A stretch of DNA of 64,000 nucleotides, from NCBI RefSeq assembly GCF_900069005.2, contig NZ_LN831278.1, positions 17,411 to 81,410 on the forward strand. Reading direction: 5' to 3'. The notes beneath the pieces are model-generated. The model ran no database searches and was not told the origin of the DNA. It saw nothing but the letters and a program-made list of their open reading frames with translations. This document shows positions 24,937-33,936 of the stretch, piece by piece. The number at the start of each line of letters is the position of its first letter. The first letter of the stretch is position 1. The translations under genes and the position numbers were made by a program. The DNA is from Paenibacillus sp. GM2. Lineage in GTDB: Bacteria > Bacillota > Bacilli > Paenibacillales > Paenibacillaceae.

Positions 24937-26196
24937 GTGAGCGAACTCATTAATAATCGCGAGCAAGGAATATCGGAGCAGACGAAGAGGCAGGAGATGC
25001 TGAAAGAGATCATCAAGCAGCTGCATCAGGGCAAGAGTGTCGAGGAAGTGAAGGCCCGCTTTGAAGAGGCGGTAGGCGACGTAACGGTTGCGGAGATCTC
25101 GGCTATGGAGCATGCTCTTATGGAGGAAGAAGGTATTCCGGTATCGGAGGTACAGCGGCTGTGTTCGGTTCATACGGCAATATTCAAAGGATCGATCGAG
25201 GAGATTCACCGTTCCAGCAGACCTGAGGATCAGCCAGGCCATCCTGTGCATACCTTCAAATTAGAGAATCGGGAGATTGAACGGCTCGTTAACTTCAAGC
25301 TGGAGCTGCATCTGGATCAGTTCCGCAAGGAGGATGCTCCCGGGACGATTATCAAGCTGCTCGAGGATTTGGGGCTGCTGCTTGATCTTGACAAGCATTA
25401 TAGCCGCAAGGAGAATTTGCTCTTCCCTTATCTGGAGAAATACGGGATTTTCGGCCCGACGAAGGTGATGTGGGGAGTGGATGATGTCATTCGCGCCATG
25501 ATCAAAGAAGTGAAAGGCAAGCTAAGCGATTATAAAGGCAATCAGCAGGAATTGATTACCGATTTGGAGCTCGTTATTAGGGAAGTTAATGAGATGATCT
25601 TTAAAGAAGAGAATATATTGCTTCCTATGGCTTTGGAGAAGCTGACCGAGGATGAATGGCTGAAGATCGCCCGGGAGAGCGATCAGATTGGATTCTGTCT
25701 GACGGCGCCGGAGCAGGAGTGGATTCCCGAGCGGGTTCCTCTGGAAATAGAGAATACAGCTGTAGAGCCAGAACAGAGCAACGAAATCCCCCAGGGTTAT
25801 GTAAGGTTCCAGACAGGGATTCTCTCTGTACAACAGCTTGAAGCGGTGTTGAATCATCTTCCAGTAGATCTTACCTTTATTGACGAGAACGATGTGGTTC
25901 GTTATTTCTCGCATGGCAAGGAACGGATTTTTGCTCGCACGAAGGCGGTAATCGGTCGTACGGTCCAGAATTGCCATCCGCCGCAAAGTGTACATGTTGT
26001 CAATCAATTGTTGGAGGATTTCAAATCCGGGAAGAAGGATGCCGAGGATTTCTGGATTCCATTGAAGGATAAATTCGTTCTGATTCGTTACTTTGCCGTG
26101 CGCAGCGAGGCTGGGGAGTACATGGGAACCTTGGAGTTTACCCAGAATATCGCGCCGATCCAGGCTATTTCCGGACAGAAAAGAATCATGTCTTGA
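24937..26196 (+). CDS. DUF438 / hemerythrin-like / PAS domain protein
   Basis: The 419-residue cytoplasmic protein starts with GTG 24937 behind GGAGGGG. It has three parts. Residues about 14-85 are DUF438 (MLKEIIKQLHQGKSVEEVK and IPVSEVQRLCSVH). Residues about 95-250 are a hemerythrin-like four-helix domain with candidate metal ligands in GHPVHTFKLENRE, HLDQF, HYSRKENLLFPYLE and FKEENILLPMALE. Residues about 285-400 are a PAS domain (LPVDLTFIDENDVVRYFS; RTVQNCHPPQSVHVV). Such proteins are linked to sensing or repair of iron centres under low oxygen or nitric oxide. It is co-transcribed with the DUF1858 gene. The exact activity is unknown. Confidence 0.88.
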   Translation: MSELINNREQGISEQTKRQEMLKEIIKQLHQGKSVEEVKARFEEAVGDVTVAEISAMEHALMEEEGIPVSEVQRLCSVHTAIFKGSIEEIHRSSRPEDQPGHPVHTFKLENREIERLVNFKLELHLDQFRKEDAPGTIIKLLEDLGLLLDLDKHYSRKENLLFPYLEKYGIFGPTKVMWGVDDVIRAMIKEVKGKLSDYKGNQQELITDLELVIREVNEMIFKEENILLPMALEKLTEDEWLKIARESDQIGFCLTAPEQEWIPERVPLEIENTAVEPEQSNEIPQGYVRFQTGILSVQQLEAVLNHLPVDLTFIDENDVVRYFSHGKERIFARTKAVIGRTVQNCHPPQSVHVVNQLLEDFKSGKKDAEDFWIPLKDKFVLIRYFAVRSEAGEYMGTLEFTQNIAPIQAISGQKRIMS

Positions 26197-26220
26197 ACCG
26201 ATGGACTGGATCATATGAAG

Positions 26221-26266
26221 AGCCGCTTTAGAGAGTTCACAAGCGTGAATTCCAAGGCGGTTTTTT
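26221..26266 (+). terminator. Rho-independent terminator after the DUF438 gene
   Basis: CCGCTTTAGAGAGTTCAC pairs with GTGAATTCCAAGGCGG around a four-base loop and is followed by six T. Confidence 0.88.
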
Positions 26267-26297
26267 ATATTTCCACAATATGTGAATCGGATCACGT

Positions 26298-26359
26298 CCG
26301 TAAAAAGCCTTGTCCTTATAGGCTCTTACGGTGGTCCCCTTCTTGACCGAAAAGAAGGG
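26298..26359 (+). other. Two tandem hairpins in the glk leader
   Basis: CCGTAAAAAGCCT at 26298-26310 pairs with AGGCTCTTACGG at 26320-26331 (one mismatch). CCCTTCTT at 26337-26344 pairs with AAGAAGGG at 26352-26359. Neither stem has a T-run, so they are not terminators. They lie 95-156 bases before glk and could be an RNA leader element or a repeat remnant. Confidence 0.4.
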
Positions 26360-26453
26360 TTCGCTTATAGTTGGTACGTAGGTATATCTTCATAAAAGTC
26401 ATAATTTTAATTAAATCTTAAGGAACATTATAGAGGAAAAGGTGGCTTGTATC

Positions 26454-27404
26454 ATGTCTGAAAAAATCTACATTGGCGTGGACCTGGGCGGAACGGCGAT
26501 TAAAGTCGGAATTTGTAATGAAGAAGGACAGCTTCTGCATACGTATGAGGGACCGACTGAAGTGGATAAGGGCCCGGAGACGATTGTAGATAATATCGAG
26601 CGTTATGTGCGTCTCGTTGTAGAGCAATCTCCATTCGATTGGGAACAGGTAGCAGGTGTTGGTGCTGGTGTAGCTGGCTTTACCAATGTACGCGAAGGGA
26701 TCATTATTTTTGCGCCGAATGTAGGTTTGAAAGACTTCCATATTCGCCAAATATTAGAGGAGCGTCTGGACAAGCCTGTTAAAATAGACAACGATGCTAA
26801 CGTAGCGGCTCTCGGTGAAGCCTGGGGCGGCGCTGGCAAAGGAATTGATAACTGTGTGTGCTATACGCTTGGTACGGGCGTTGGCGGCGGTATTATTATC
26901 GATGGTAAAATATATCAAGGTTTCTCCGGCTTGGCTGGGGAGCTTGGCCATATGTCCGTAGTTCCGGATCTGGAAGCGATTCAGTGTGGCTGCGGCAAAA
27001 TGGGCTGTCTGGAGACGGTCTCTTCGGCGACCGGAATTATCCGTATGGCCAATGATGCAGTAGCTCGTGGCGACCGTACAGAACTGGCGCTGGTTGAGAA
27101 CATCACGGCGAAGGATGTATTTGATGCAGCTAAGGTTGGTGATGAGGTTGCCATGCGAATCGTTAATCGCGCAGCCTTCTATCTTGGCAAATCTCTTGCA
27201 GCTGTAGCTGTAGTGCTTAATCCGGAAGTATTTATTATCGGTGGCGGGGTATCGAAAGCCGGTGATATTTTGTTTAATGAAGTTCGCAGTGTATTTGCAC
27301 AGCTTACACCGGAGCCTGTACAGGCCGGACTAAGGATTGAACCTGCTACACTTGGCAATGATGCGGGTATGGTCGGTGCAGCCGGTCTATTTCTCCGTTC
27401 ATAA
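26454..27404 (+). CDS. glcK: ROK-family glucokinase
   Basis: The enzyme phosphorylates glucose at C6 with ATP. The 316-residue protein has the ATP-binding MSEKIYIGVDLGGTAIKVG, the catalytic DNDANVAALGEAWGGAGK region, GTGVGGGIIIDGK, the ROK signature GELGHM and the zinc-binding CGCGKMGCLE, and ends with NDAGMVGAAGLF. ATG 26454 fits the ribosome binding site AAAGGTGG nine bases upstream; an in-frame GTG at 26442 is inside that site. Internal glucose released by the GH3 and GH30 enzymes in this window would enter glycolysis through this kinase. Confidence 0.94.
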   Translation: MSEKIYIGVDLGGTAIKVGICNEEGQLLHTYEGPTEVDKGPETIVDNIERYVRLVVEQSPFDWEQVAGVGAGVAGFTNVREGIIIFAPNVGLKDFHIRQILEERLDKPVKIDNDANVAALGEAWGGAGKGIDNCVCYTLGTGVGGGIIIDGKIYQGFSGLAGELGHMSVVPDLEAIQCGCGKMGCLETVSSATGIIRMANDAVARGDRTELALVENITAKDVFDAAKVGDEVAMRIVNRAAFYLGKSLAAVAVVLNPEVFIIGGGVSKAGDILFNEVRSVFAQLTPEPVQAGLRIEPATLGNDAGMVGAAGLFLRS

Positions 27405-27482
27405 GAAATAGGGGCAACATGCATCTATCAGCTGCATAAAATATTACAAGAAGCAGAGATTCATATAGAGGTTGCTCAAGAG

Positions 27483-27511
27483 GTCCGCTTTTGATAAGAA
27501 AGCGATCGAAG
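27483..27511 (+). repeat. Degenerate fragment related to the 184-bp repeat family
   Basis: The GTCCGCTTTTGATAAGAAAGC stretch and the following GATCGAAG resemble the start of the 34.7-kb repeat unit (GTCGCTTTTGATCACGAAGC, then CTGAAG) with small gaps. It lies in the 215-base gap between glk and rapZ, which is otherwise featureless. Similarity was judged by eye. Confidence 0.3.
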
Positions 27512-27619
27512 TTACCCCAAGAACGAGCGACCGTAATTCAACGGCAGGTTTTCTTGTGCTCTTGTGCTATAAAAGTTAAATATAGATAAGGGAATGGAGA
27601 ATTGCGAGGAGGGAATTTT

Positions 27620-28513
27620 ATGTCGGATAAAGAAGGAGCTTCCGTTGCCAATCTTGTAATCATCACTGGCATGTCGGGGGCAGGAAAGTCACTTGCTGTC
27701 CGTAGTCTGGAGGATTTAGGTTTCTTCTGTGTGGACAATTTACCTCCAGTGTTAATTCCCAAGTTTGCTGAGTTGATTGAACAATCCAAAGGCAAGATCG
27801 CCAAGGTCGCACTTGTGATTGATTTGCGTGGCCGGGAGTTTTTCACGGCATTGTCGGAGTCGCTTGCCTATATCAAGGAGCATTTCACCATGAACAGTGA
27901 GATTCTGTTCCTGGATGCCACGGACTCGGTGCTTGTACAGAGGTACAAGGAGAGTCGGCGGCGTCATCCGCTTGCTCCGGAAGGCATGCCGCTTGACGGG
28001 ATCCGGCTTGAACGCAAAATGCTTGATGAATTGAAGGTATCAGCGACCCAAATCATCGATACCAGTAATATGAAGCCTTCGCAATTGAAGGAGAAGATAA
28101 TCTCCAGATTCTCACATTCGGAGGACGGCAGTCTATCGGTGAACGTGACCTCATTCGGGTTTAAATACGGGATACCGATCGATGCCGATCTTGTGTTTGA
28201 TGTTCGCTTCTTGCCTAACCCTCATTACATTGAGCAACTTCGTCCACACACGGGACAAGACGATGATGTATATGATTATGTTATGAAGTGGCCGGAGACG
28301 CAAGCTTTCTTAACGAAACTGCTAGACATGCTGCATTTCTTGCTGCCTCAGTATCGTAAAGAGGGAAAGAGTCAGGTGATTATCGGGATTGGCTGTACCG
28401 GAGGCAAGCATCGTTCTGTAGCAATAGCCGAATATCTGGGCCGTATGCTTGGAGCGAGTGAGACAGAGACGGTTCGTGTCAGCCATCGCGATGCAGGCAG
28501 GGACCGACAGTAA
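27620..28513 (+). CDS. rapZ: RapZ/YvcJ nucleotide-binding protein
   Basis: The 297-residue protein has a P-loop, [20 protein letters not shown], a Walker B-like [12 protein letters not shown], and the C-terminal domain with [18 protein letters not shown] and [19 protein letters not shown]. In B. subtilis YvcJ hydrolyses nucleotides and affects competence; in Enterobacteria RapZ controls GlmS through small RNAs. GAGGAGGG stands before ATG 27620; the upstream in-frame start at 27602 would leave the site internal. It begins the conserved rapZ-yvcK-whiA operon, with yvcK 15 bases downstream. Confidence 0.96.
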   Translation: MSDKEGASVANLVIITGMSGAGKSLAVRSLEDLGFFCVDNLPPVLIPKFAELIEQSKGKIAKVALVIDLRGREFFTALSESLAYIKEHFTMNSEILFLDATDSVLVQRYKESRRRHPLAPEGMPLDGIRLERKMLDELKVSATQIIDTSNMKPSQLKEKIISRFSHSEDGSLSVNVTSFGFKYGIPIDADLVFDVRFLPNPHYIEQLRPHTGQDDDVYDYVMKWPETQAFLTKLLDMLHFLLPQYRKEGKSQVIIGIGCTGGKHRSVAIAEYLGRMLGASETETVRVSHRDAGRDRQ

Positions 28514-28528
28514 GAGGTGAGTCAATTA

Positions 28529-29518
28529 GTGGCCAATCGAAAGAATGAAGGAAGAATTCCACGAATTGTGGTGATGGGCGGGGGAACTGGCCTATCTGTC
28601 ATGCTCCGCGGATTAAAGCACAAACCTATAGATATAACAGCGATTGTAACTGTCGCCGACGATGGGGGCAGCTCCGGTATTTTACGGAACGAGCTGCATA
28701 TGCCTCCTCCAGGGGATATTCGCAACGTATTAACGGCGCTGGCCGATGTAGAGCCGCTGCTGTCTGAAATGTTGAATTATCGCTTCTCATCAGGCTCCGG
28801 ACTTGCAGGACACAGTTTGGGAAATCTTATTCTTGCTGCTATTACGGACATCTCCGGTGATTTCGTAACGGCCGTACGCGAGCTTAGCCGCGTATTTGCC
28901 GTCCGTGGACGGGTGCTGCCGGCGGCGGACCAAGCGGTCATTTTACATGCGGAGATGGAAGATGGTACGATCGTTACTGGGGAATCGAAGATTCCCGAAG
29001 CTGGAGGCAAGATCAAACGAATCTTCCTGGAGCCGGAAATCGTTGAGCCTCTGCCGGAGGCTGTAGAGGCGATTCGGGATGCCGATGCGATATTGATTGG
29101 CCCGGGCAGCTTGTACACGAGTATTATTCCGAATCTGCTCGTACCGAAGCTGGCTGAGGCGGTGCTGGAGAACAAGAATGCGATCAAGATCTTTGTCTGT
29201 AACGTGATGACCCAGCCAGGCGAGACGGATGACTATACGGTCAGCGACCATTTGAAGGCCGTATATGAGCATGTCGGACATCATTTGTTCGATTATGTCA
29301 TCGTGAATGACGGCGAGATTCCTACACAGGTGCAGGACTATTACGCCGAGAAGGGCGCCAAGCCGGTTCAGATCGACTGGGATGTCGTCACGAGCCGCGG
29401 CTATAAGGTGATTGCTGATACGCTAGTCATGTTCCGCAGATATTTAAGGCATGATGCGGACAAACTAAGCCATCATATATATCAGCTTGTACAGGACTGG
29501 ATTACACGGAAGGGGTGA
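28529..29518 (+). CDS. yvcK: YvcK/GlmR gluconeogenesis and cell-wall regulator
   Basis: YvcK (GlmR) binds UDP-GlcNAc and links central carbon flow to peptidoglycan precursor synthesis. The 329-residue protein has the CofD-like fold, [18 protein letters not shown] at the N-terminus, [37 protein letters not shown] and [18 protein letters not shown] 28529 is chosen because AAGAGGTGA at 28512-28520 is eight bases before it; the GTG at 28517 lies inside the ribosome binding site. The gene lies between rapZ and whiA as in other Bacillota. Confidence 0.95.
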   Translation: MANRKNEGRIPRIVVMGGGTGLSVMLRGLKHKPIDITAIVTVADDGGSSGILRNELHMPPPGDIRNVLTALADVEPLLSEMLNYRFSSGSGLAGHSLGNLILAAITDISGDFVTAVRELSRVFAVRGRVLPAADQAVILHAEMEDGTIVTGESKIPEAGGKIKRIFLEPEIVEPLPEAVEAIRDADAILIGPGSLYTSIIPNLLVPKLAEAVLENKNAIKIFVCNVMTQPGETDDYTVSDHLKAVYEHVGHHLFDYVIVNDGEIPTQVQDYYAEKGAKPVQIDWDVVTSRGYKVIADTLVMFRRYLRHDADKLSHHIYQLVQDWITRKG

Positions 29519-29523
29519 GTTCC

Positions 29524-30453
29524 TTGTCGTTTGCGGCGCAAACCAAAAAAGAATTAACCTTGGTCGAGGCAGAACCCTGCTGCGAGAGGGCTGAGTTATC
29601 CGCCCTGATTCGCATGAACGGTTCGGTTCAGGTTTCGAATAAAAAGGTTGTTTTGGATATCTCTACGGAAAACGCCGCGATTGCTAGGCGAATATATTCC
29701 TTGTTGAAGAAGCACTTCCAGATCCATACGGAGCTGCTGGTCCGCAAGAAGATGCGGTTGAAGAAGAACAATGTATACATTGTACGTATTCCAGTTCGAG
29801 TCGAAGAGATTTTGAGGGAATTGCACATCGTATCTGAGGGTTTTATTTTCACAGAGGGGATTAATCCGCAGCTTACTCGGAAAAACTGTTGTAAGAGAGC
29901 TTACTTGCGAGGCGCTTTCATGGCAGGCGGGTCGGTGAATAACCCGGAGGGCTCCTCCTATCACTTGGAGATTGCTTCGATGTATGAAGAGCATTGCCGG
30001 GCGCTGGTCGATCTGGCTAATGAATTTCATCTGAATGCGCGCTGTATTGAACGCAAGAAAGGCTTCATCTTCTACATCAAGGAAGGTGAGAAGATTATTG
30101 AGCTGCTGAATATTATCGGCGCGCACCAAGCGTTGTTCAAGTTCGAGGATGTGCGAATTATGCGAGATATGCGTAATTCGGTCAATCGAATCGTCAATTG
30201 CGAGACGGCGAATCTGAACAAGACGATTGGGGCAGCGGTAAGACAAATCGATAATATCAAGCTGTTGGAGCGGGAGATCGGTCTGGAGAATCTGCCGGAC
30301 AAGCTGCGTGAGGTAGCCGAGGTAAGGCTGGCCCACCCGGATATGAATCTGAAGGAAGTCGGTGAATTGCTCAAAGGAACGGTTAGTAAATCCGGCGTAA
30401 ATCACCGTCTGCGCAAAATTGATGAGATGGCGGAAAAAATTCGCAACGCCTGA
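29524..30453 (+). CDS. whiA: WhiA-family DNA-binding protein
   Basis: WhiA joins a degenerate LAGLIDADG homing-endonuclease fold ([21 protein letters not shown]) to a C-terminal helix-turn-helix ([11 protein letters not shown] preceded by [20 protein letters not shown]). In Bacillus it affects cell division and chromosome segregation rather than sporulation transcription. TTG 29524 is preferred, with GGAAGGGGTGAG just upstream; the in-frame GTG 29515 lies inside this site and in the end of yvcK. The 309-residue length is normal, and the gene follows yvcK by five bases. Confidence 0.95.
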   Translation: MSFAAQTKKELTLVEAEPCCERAELSALIRMNGSVQVSNKKVVLDISTENAAIARRIYSLLKKHFQIHTELLVRKKMRLKKNNVYIVRIPVRVEEILRELHIVSEGFIFTEGINPQLTRKNCCKRAYLRGAFMAGGSVNNPEGSSYHLEIASMYEEHCRALVDLANEFHLNARCIERKKGFIFYIKEGEKIIELLNIIGAHQALFKFEDVRIMRDMRNSVNRIVNCETANLNKTIGAAVRQIDNIKLLEREIGLENLPDKLREVAEVRLAHPDMNLKEVGELLKGTVSKSGVNHRLRKIDEMAEKIRNA

Positions 30454-30542
30454 ATTTGTTCTGCTAGTGTGCTACTGGTCTGTATGCTATAATAATATAA
30501 TAAAAACTGTTGATTGATAATGTAATAGGGGGGTATAGGTTT

Positions 30543-30812
30543 ATGATCAAGAACCCAGTTGTTGTAAAATTGAAGACTGGTCTGCACGCCCGTCCAGCGG
30601 CGTTGTTCGTTCAGGAAGCGAATAAATATTCTTCTGAAATCTTCGTTGAGAAAGACGATAAAAAAGTGAATGCTAAAAGTATCATGGGCATTATGAGTCT
30701 CGCGATCAGTACCGGTACGGAAATCTACATCAGTGCTGAAGGTGCGGACGCCGAACAGGCTGCAAACGCTTTAATCAACCTGGTTAGCAAGGAAGAATTG
30801 GAGAACCAATAA
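30543..30812 (+). CDS. HPr-family phosphocarrier at the crh locus, with His15 and Ser46
   Basis: The 89-residue protein is an HPr fold: LKTGLHARPAALFVQEANKY and KKVNAKSIMGIMSLAIS. By position after whiA and by sequence it matches B. subtilis Crh, whose residue 15 is Gln. Here His15, the PEP-dependent phosphorylation site, is present, together with Ser46, the HPrK/P site used for CcpA signalling. It may therefore act as a working PTS HPr, as a CcpA co-repressor, or both. AGGGGGG is nine bases before ATG 30543. A TATAAT at 30488-30493 gives it its own promoter, and a terminator follows. Confidence 0.9.
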   Translation: MIKNPVVVKLKTGLHARPAALFVQEANKYSSEIFVEKDDKKVNAKSIMGIMSLAISTGTEIYISAEGADAEQAANALINLVSKEELENQ

Positions 30813-30840
30813 TCGCCTTTTCGCTACGACAAGAACTAGA

Positions 30841-30878
30841 AGGACCTCTGTTCATAACTATTGAATGGAGGTCTTTTT
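30841..30878 (+). terminator. Rho-independent terminator after the HPr gene
   Basis: AGGACCTC pairs with GAGGTCTT around a structured loop (TTCA against TTGAA) and is followed by a T-run. Confidence 0.85.
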
Positions 30879-30956
30879 AATTAAATTTATAATCCTGCAA
30901 CATTTCTCAGCCATCTTCGTTTAGTAGTTAGAATTCACCAAGTAATGGAGGGTATA

Positions 30957-31709
30957 ATGATGAGAAAATGGTTGAAGCCCGTAGGAGTAGTTATGATTAC
31001 AGGAGCGCTGCTGCTTGGAGGACCGGTGTTCGGCGGAGTATTCCAGGCCACTCCAGCTTATGCGGACGAGGTGCAGAAGAACGTGATTAATGTAGTCGGC
31101 AATGGAGAAATGACGGTGAAGCCGGATGTTGCTTACCTCTCAATCGGTGTGGAGACGCAGGCCAAGACAGCCAAAGAAGCGCAAAGCGCCAATGCTGCCA
31201 AGGTTGCTCAAGTGAATAAGCTGCTCAAAGAAACTTGGAAGATCGATAGCAAGGATCTGAAAACAGGGCAGTTCTATGTACAGCCGAATTATACGTATAA
31301 CGAGAAGGACGGTCAGAAATTGACGGGTTATACGGCCACGCATACCTTGAGCGTGACTTATCGTGATCTGGAGAAGGTCGGAGCATTGCTCGACGCAGCT
31401 ACAGAGGCAGGAGCTAACCGTATCGACAATATCCACTTCAGTGTAGAAAATTCGGACCAGTATTTGGCCGAGGCAATCCAGAAGGCGATGAACAATGCCA
31501 ATATGAAGGCAAACGCCATTGCTAAGGCAGCAAACCGTCAGCTGGGTGCGGCGTTGAATATCACTCAATCGGGTGGCAACGTATCGATGTACGCACAGAA
31601 TTATGTCATGAAGGATATGGCGATGCCGGCTTCGGACGCAGGGACATCTGTCGAGCCAGGTGAGATTACGGTTTCTACTTCTTTAAGTATTACTTATGAG
31701 ATGAAATAA
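30957..31709 (+). CDS. Secreted SIMPL-domain (DUF541/YggE-like) protein
   Basis: The 250-residue protein has a signal peptide: a basic MMRKWLKPVG start, the hydrophobic VVMITGALLLGG and a likely cleavage site after ATPAYA. The mature part is one SIMPL domain (INVVGNGEMTVKPDVAYLSI, TGYTATHTLSVTYRDLEKVG, ENSDQYLAEAIQKAMNNA, PGEITVSTSLSITYEM). The family is widespread; some members reduce oxidative stress or assemble into rings, but no enzymatic role is settled. GGAGGG precedes two adjacent ATG codons (30957 and 30960); either may start. It is monocistronic between two terminators. Confidence 0.9.
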   Translation: MMRKWLKPVGVVMITGALLLGGPVFGGVFQATPAYADEVQKNVINVVGNGEMTVKPDVAYLSIGVETQAKTAKEAQSANAAKVAQVNKLLKETWKIDSKDLKTGQFYVQPNYTYNEKDGQKLTGYTATHTLSVTYRDLEKVGALLDAATEAGANRIDNIHFSVENSDQYLAEAIQKAMNNANMKANAIAKAANRQLGAALNITQSGGNVSMYAQNYVMKDMAMPASDAGTSVEPGEITVSTSLSITYEMK

Positions 31710-31726
31710 GAAGCTATCGCGAGTTT

Positions 31727-31769
31727 AAAAAGGGGTATGCGGCGATGAAAACGCGGCATGCTCCTTTTT
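31727..31769 (+). terminator. Rho-independent terminator after the SIMPL gene
   Basis: AAAAAGGGGTATGC pairs with GCATGCTCCTTTTT around a CGGCG/CGCGG inner part; the T-run is part of the 3' arm. Confidence 0.75.
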
Positions 31770-31931
31770 ATGTTTTGGCTATTTCGCTATTTTTCCGCTT
31801 ATTTTTTGAACGGACAGGGGATATTATTAGCAAACGAGAGGGGTAAATCCATTTTGCGCATAATGTGGGCAAATATTTTGTCGATTCGGGCAATGATTCA
31901 GGGAAATCCTGTCCGATAGCTTAGAAAAGTG

Positions 31932-31960
31932 TTGTAACTCAGTCTAAAAAAAGGTATAGT
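31932..31960 (+). promoter_or_regulatory. Sigma-A promoter upstream of potA
   Basis: TTGTAA at 31932-31937, a 17-base spacer and TATAGT at 31955-31960 form a strong housekeeping promoter. Transcription would start near 31967, about 155 bases before potA and directly before the small terminator at 31992. Confidence 0.7.
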
Positions 31961-31991
31961 GTATATTGCAAAAATGAATCAATAGACCTGT

Positions 31992-32023
31992 AAAAGCCAT
32001 ACCAATGGATATGGCTTTTTTTT
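31992..32023 (+). terminator. Early terminator in the potA leader (attenuator or small-RNA end)
   Basis: AAAAGCCATA pairs with TATGGCTTTT and the T-run continues to 32023. It lies only about 55 bases after the predicted start of the 31932 promoter and before potABC. It must either be regulated (attenuator) or end a short RNA. No known riboswitch fold is seen in the short leader. Confidence 0.7.
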
Positions 32024-32122
32024 CTTAATGAGGCAGTTCAGAACACTAAATCTCGATATCTGATTGTCCATTTAAAGAGGACTTTGAGACATTCCATTAC
32101 TTCTAAAGGAGTTGATGCATAC

Positions 32123-33091
32123 ATGATTGAACTGGCTGGGGTTGAGAAGCACTTTGCAGGACAAGTTGTAGTGCATCCGCTATCGCTTACGATTAAGGAA
32201 GGGGAATTCCTGACCTTGTTGGGTCCGAGCGGCTGTGGCAAGACGACGATTCTTCGCATGATCGCAGGATTTGAGCAACCTTCGAAAGGCAAAATATTAC
32301 TCGATGGTGCAGATCTGACGAAGCTGCCTCCAAATCAACGGGATTTGAACCTTGTCTTTCAACATTATGCTCTATTTCCGCATATGACGGTGGAAGATAA
32401 TATTGATTTTGGACTAAAAATGAAAAAGCTGCCTGCTAAAGAGCGGCGTGAACGAATAGAAGAAGCGGTGGCGATGACGCAATTAACCCCGCTTACGAAA
32501 CGCTATCCCCATCAATTATCGGGCGGACAACAGCAGCGTGTTGCCATTGCCCGCGCGATTGCAAATAAACCCAAGGTACTGCTTCTGGACGAACCGCTAG
32601 GTGCACTTGACTTGCAACTGCGTAAGAATCTTCAGTCTGAATTGAAGCATTTGCAGCGCAGCCTTGGGATTACGTTTGTATATGTAACGCATGATCAGGA
32701 TGAAGCGATGATGATGTCAGATCGGATCGTCATTATGAATAACGGGCAAGTGGAGCAAATTGGCACACCTCGCGAGGTGTATGCTACGCCAACGACACTT
32801 TTCTCGGCTACCTTCATCGGGGAGAACAACATATTTTCCGAGGATGGACGCCTGTTCGCCGTGCGGCCGGAAAAGCTTCACGGTACTCCTGATCTTAATG
32901 GTGCGAAGCGTACCGGTGAGATTATTGATGTACAGTATTTGGGAAGTGTCCATAAAGTCATCGTCCAGCTTGATGAGGAACCAATGACCGTGTCGATTGT
33001 ACTCGATTCTGAAGACAACCATATGTGGGAAGTCGGGGGGAGAATTGGAGTTCATTGGAACATTCGGGATGAGGTGAATATCGGATCATGA
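32123..33091 (+). CDS. potA: Spermidine/putrescine ABC transporter ATPase
   Basis: PotA energises polyamine import. The 322-residue protein has Walker [15 protein letters not shown]-loop [18 protein letters not shown], signature [15 protein letters not shown], Walker [15 protein letters not shown] and H-loop [13 protein letters not shown], followed by a short TOBE-like C-terminal domain (FAVRPEKL). It is about 30-50 residues shorter than many PotA proteins. AAAGGAG lies upstream of ATG 32123; an in-frame upstream start is less well placed. It overlaps potB by four bases and forms an operon with potB and potC. Confidence 0.93.
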   Translation: MIELAGVEKHFAGQVVVHPLSLTIKEGEFLTLLGPSGCGKTTILRMIAGFEQPSKGKILLDGADLTKLPPNQRDLNLVFQHYALFPHMTVEDNIDFGLKMKKLPAKERRERIEEAVAMTQLTPLTKRYPHQLSGGQQQRVAIARAIANKPKVLLLDEPLGALDLQLRKNLQSELKHLQRSLGITFVYVTHDQDEAMMMSDRIVIMNNGQVEQIGTPREVYATPTTLFSATFIGENNIFSEDGRLFAVRPEKLHGTPDLNGAKRTGEIIDVQYLGSVHKVIVQLDEEPMTVSIVLDSEDNHMWEVGGRIGVHWNIRDEVNIGS

Positions 33092-33936
33092 GGAAGTCAA
33101 ACCTAAGCCTCCTGCCGGTATTTTTATGGTTATCCCTGTTCCTGATCTTACCGATGCTGATGGTGGTAGGCATTTCCTTCATGGACCGCGATGAGCTCGG
33201 GAATGTAGTCTATCATTTCAATCTGGACTCTTATGCGACGTTCTTCGATCCATTATATCTGGGTATCTATTGGGATACGATCGTATTGTCGGTCGTGACA
33301 ACGGCGATATGTCTTCTGCTGAGCTATCCGCTTGCCTATTATATCGCGAACGCGGGCCCGAGAATGCAAACCTGGGGACTCGTACTCATTACGATTCCAT
33401 TCTGGATTAATTTCCTGATTCGTACGTATGCTTGGGTCCTGCTGCTGAGAACTCAGGGCGTTGTGAATTCATTGCTGCTTGATCTGGGCTTCATTCATGA
33501 GCCGTTGCAGATGCTGTATACTAAAGGGGCCGTGCTGCTCGGGATGGTGTATACCTTTATCCCGTTTATGGTGCTGCCAATTTATGTGGCGCTCGAGCAA
33601 ATGGATAAGAAGCTGCTGGAGGCGGCCAGCGATCTGGGGGCTACCTCTTGGAAATCGTTCTGGCATATTACTCTGCCGCAGACTAAATCGGGAGTTATGA
33701 CAGGTGCGGTGCTCGTGTATGTATCAACAACTGGGATGTTCGTCGTTACCGACATTCTCGGCGGGGCCAAATCGGCGATGATCAGCAACATCATTCAGAG
33801 TCAATTCTTAGGGGCTCGGAACTGGCCGTTCGGGTCAGCCTTGTCCGTGATATTCGTCATTACTTCGCTGATTATGATCGCTCTCTTTAATCGGGCGATG
33901 ACATCTAGACATTTGAAAGTGAAGGAGGAGAGCTAA
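33088..33936 (+). CDS. potB: Spermidine/putrescine ABC transporter permease PotB
   Basis: This 282-residue inner-membrane permease has about six hydrophobic segments and the cytoplasmic coupling EAA loop [22 protein letters not shown], recognisable as the binding-protein-dependent transport type. It begins [20 protein letters not shown]. It shares ATGA with the end of potA, and its TAA stop overlaps the ATG of potC, so the three genes are tightly coupled. Together with PotC it forms the membrane channel for polyamines bound by PotD. Confidence 0.94.
   Translation: MRKSNLSLLPVFLWLSLFLILPMLMVVGISFMDRDELGNVVYHFNLDSYATFFDPLYLGIYWDTIVLSVVTTAICLLLSYPLAYYIANAGPRMQTWGLVLITIPFWINFLIRTYAWVLLLRTQGVVNSLLLDLGFIHEPLQMLYTKGAVLLGMVYTFIPFMVLPIYVALEQMDKKLLEAASDLGATSWKSFWHITLPQTKSGVMTGAVLVYVSTTGMFVVTDILGGAKSAMISNIIQSQFLGARNWPFGSALSVIFVITSLIMIALFNRAMTSRHLKVKEES

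Noticed and set aside
31720..32122. Riboswitch upstream of potA
   Set aside because: The distance between promoter and terminator is too short for known aptamers, and no known motif was recognised; only an attenuator-like module is reported.
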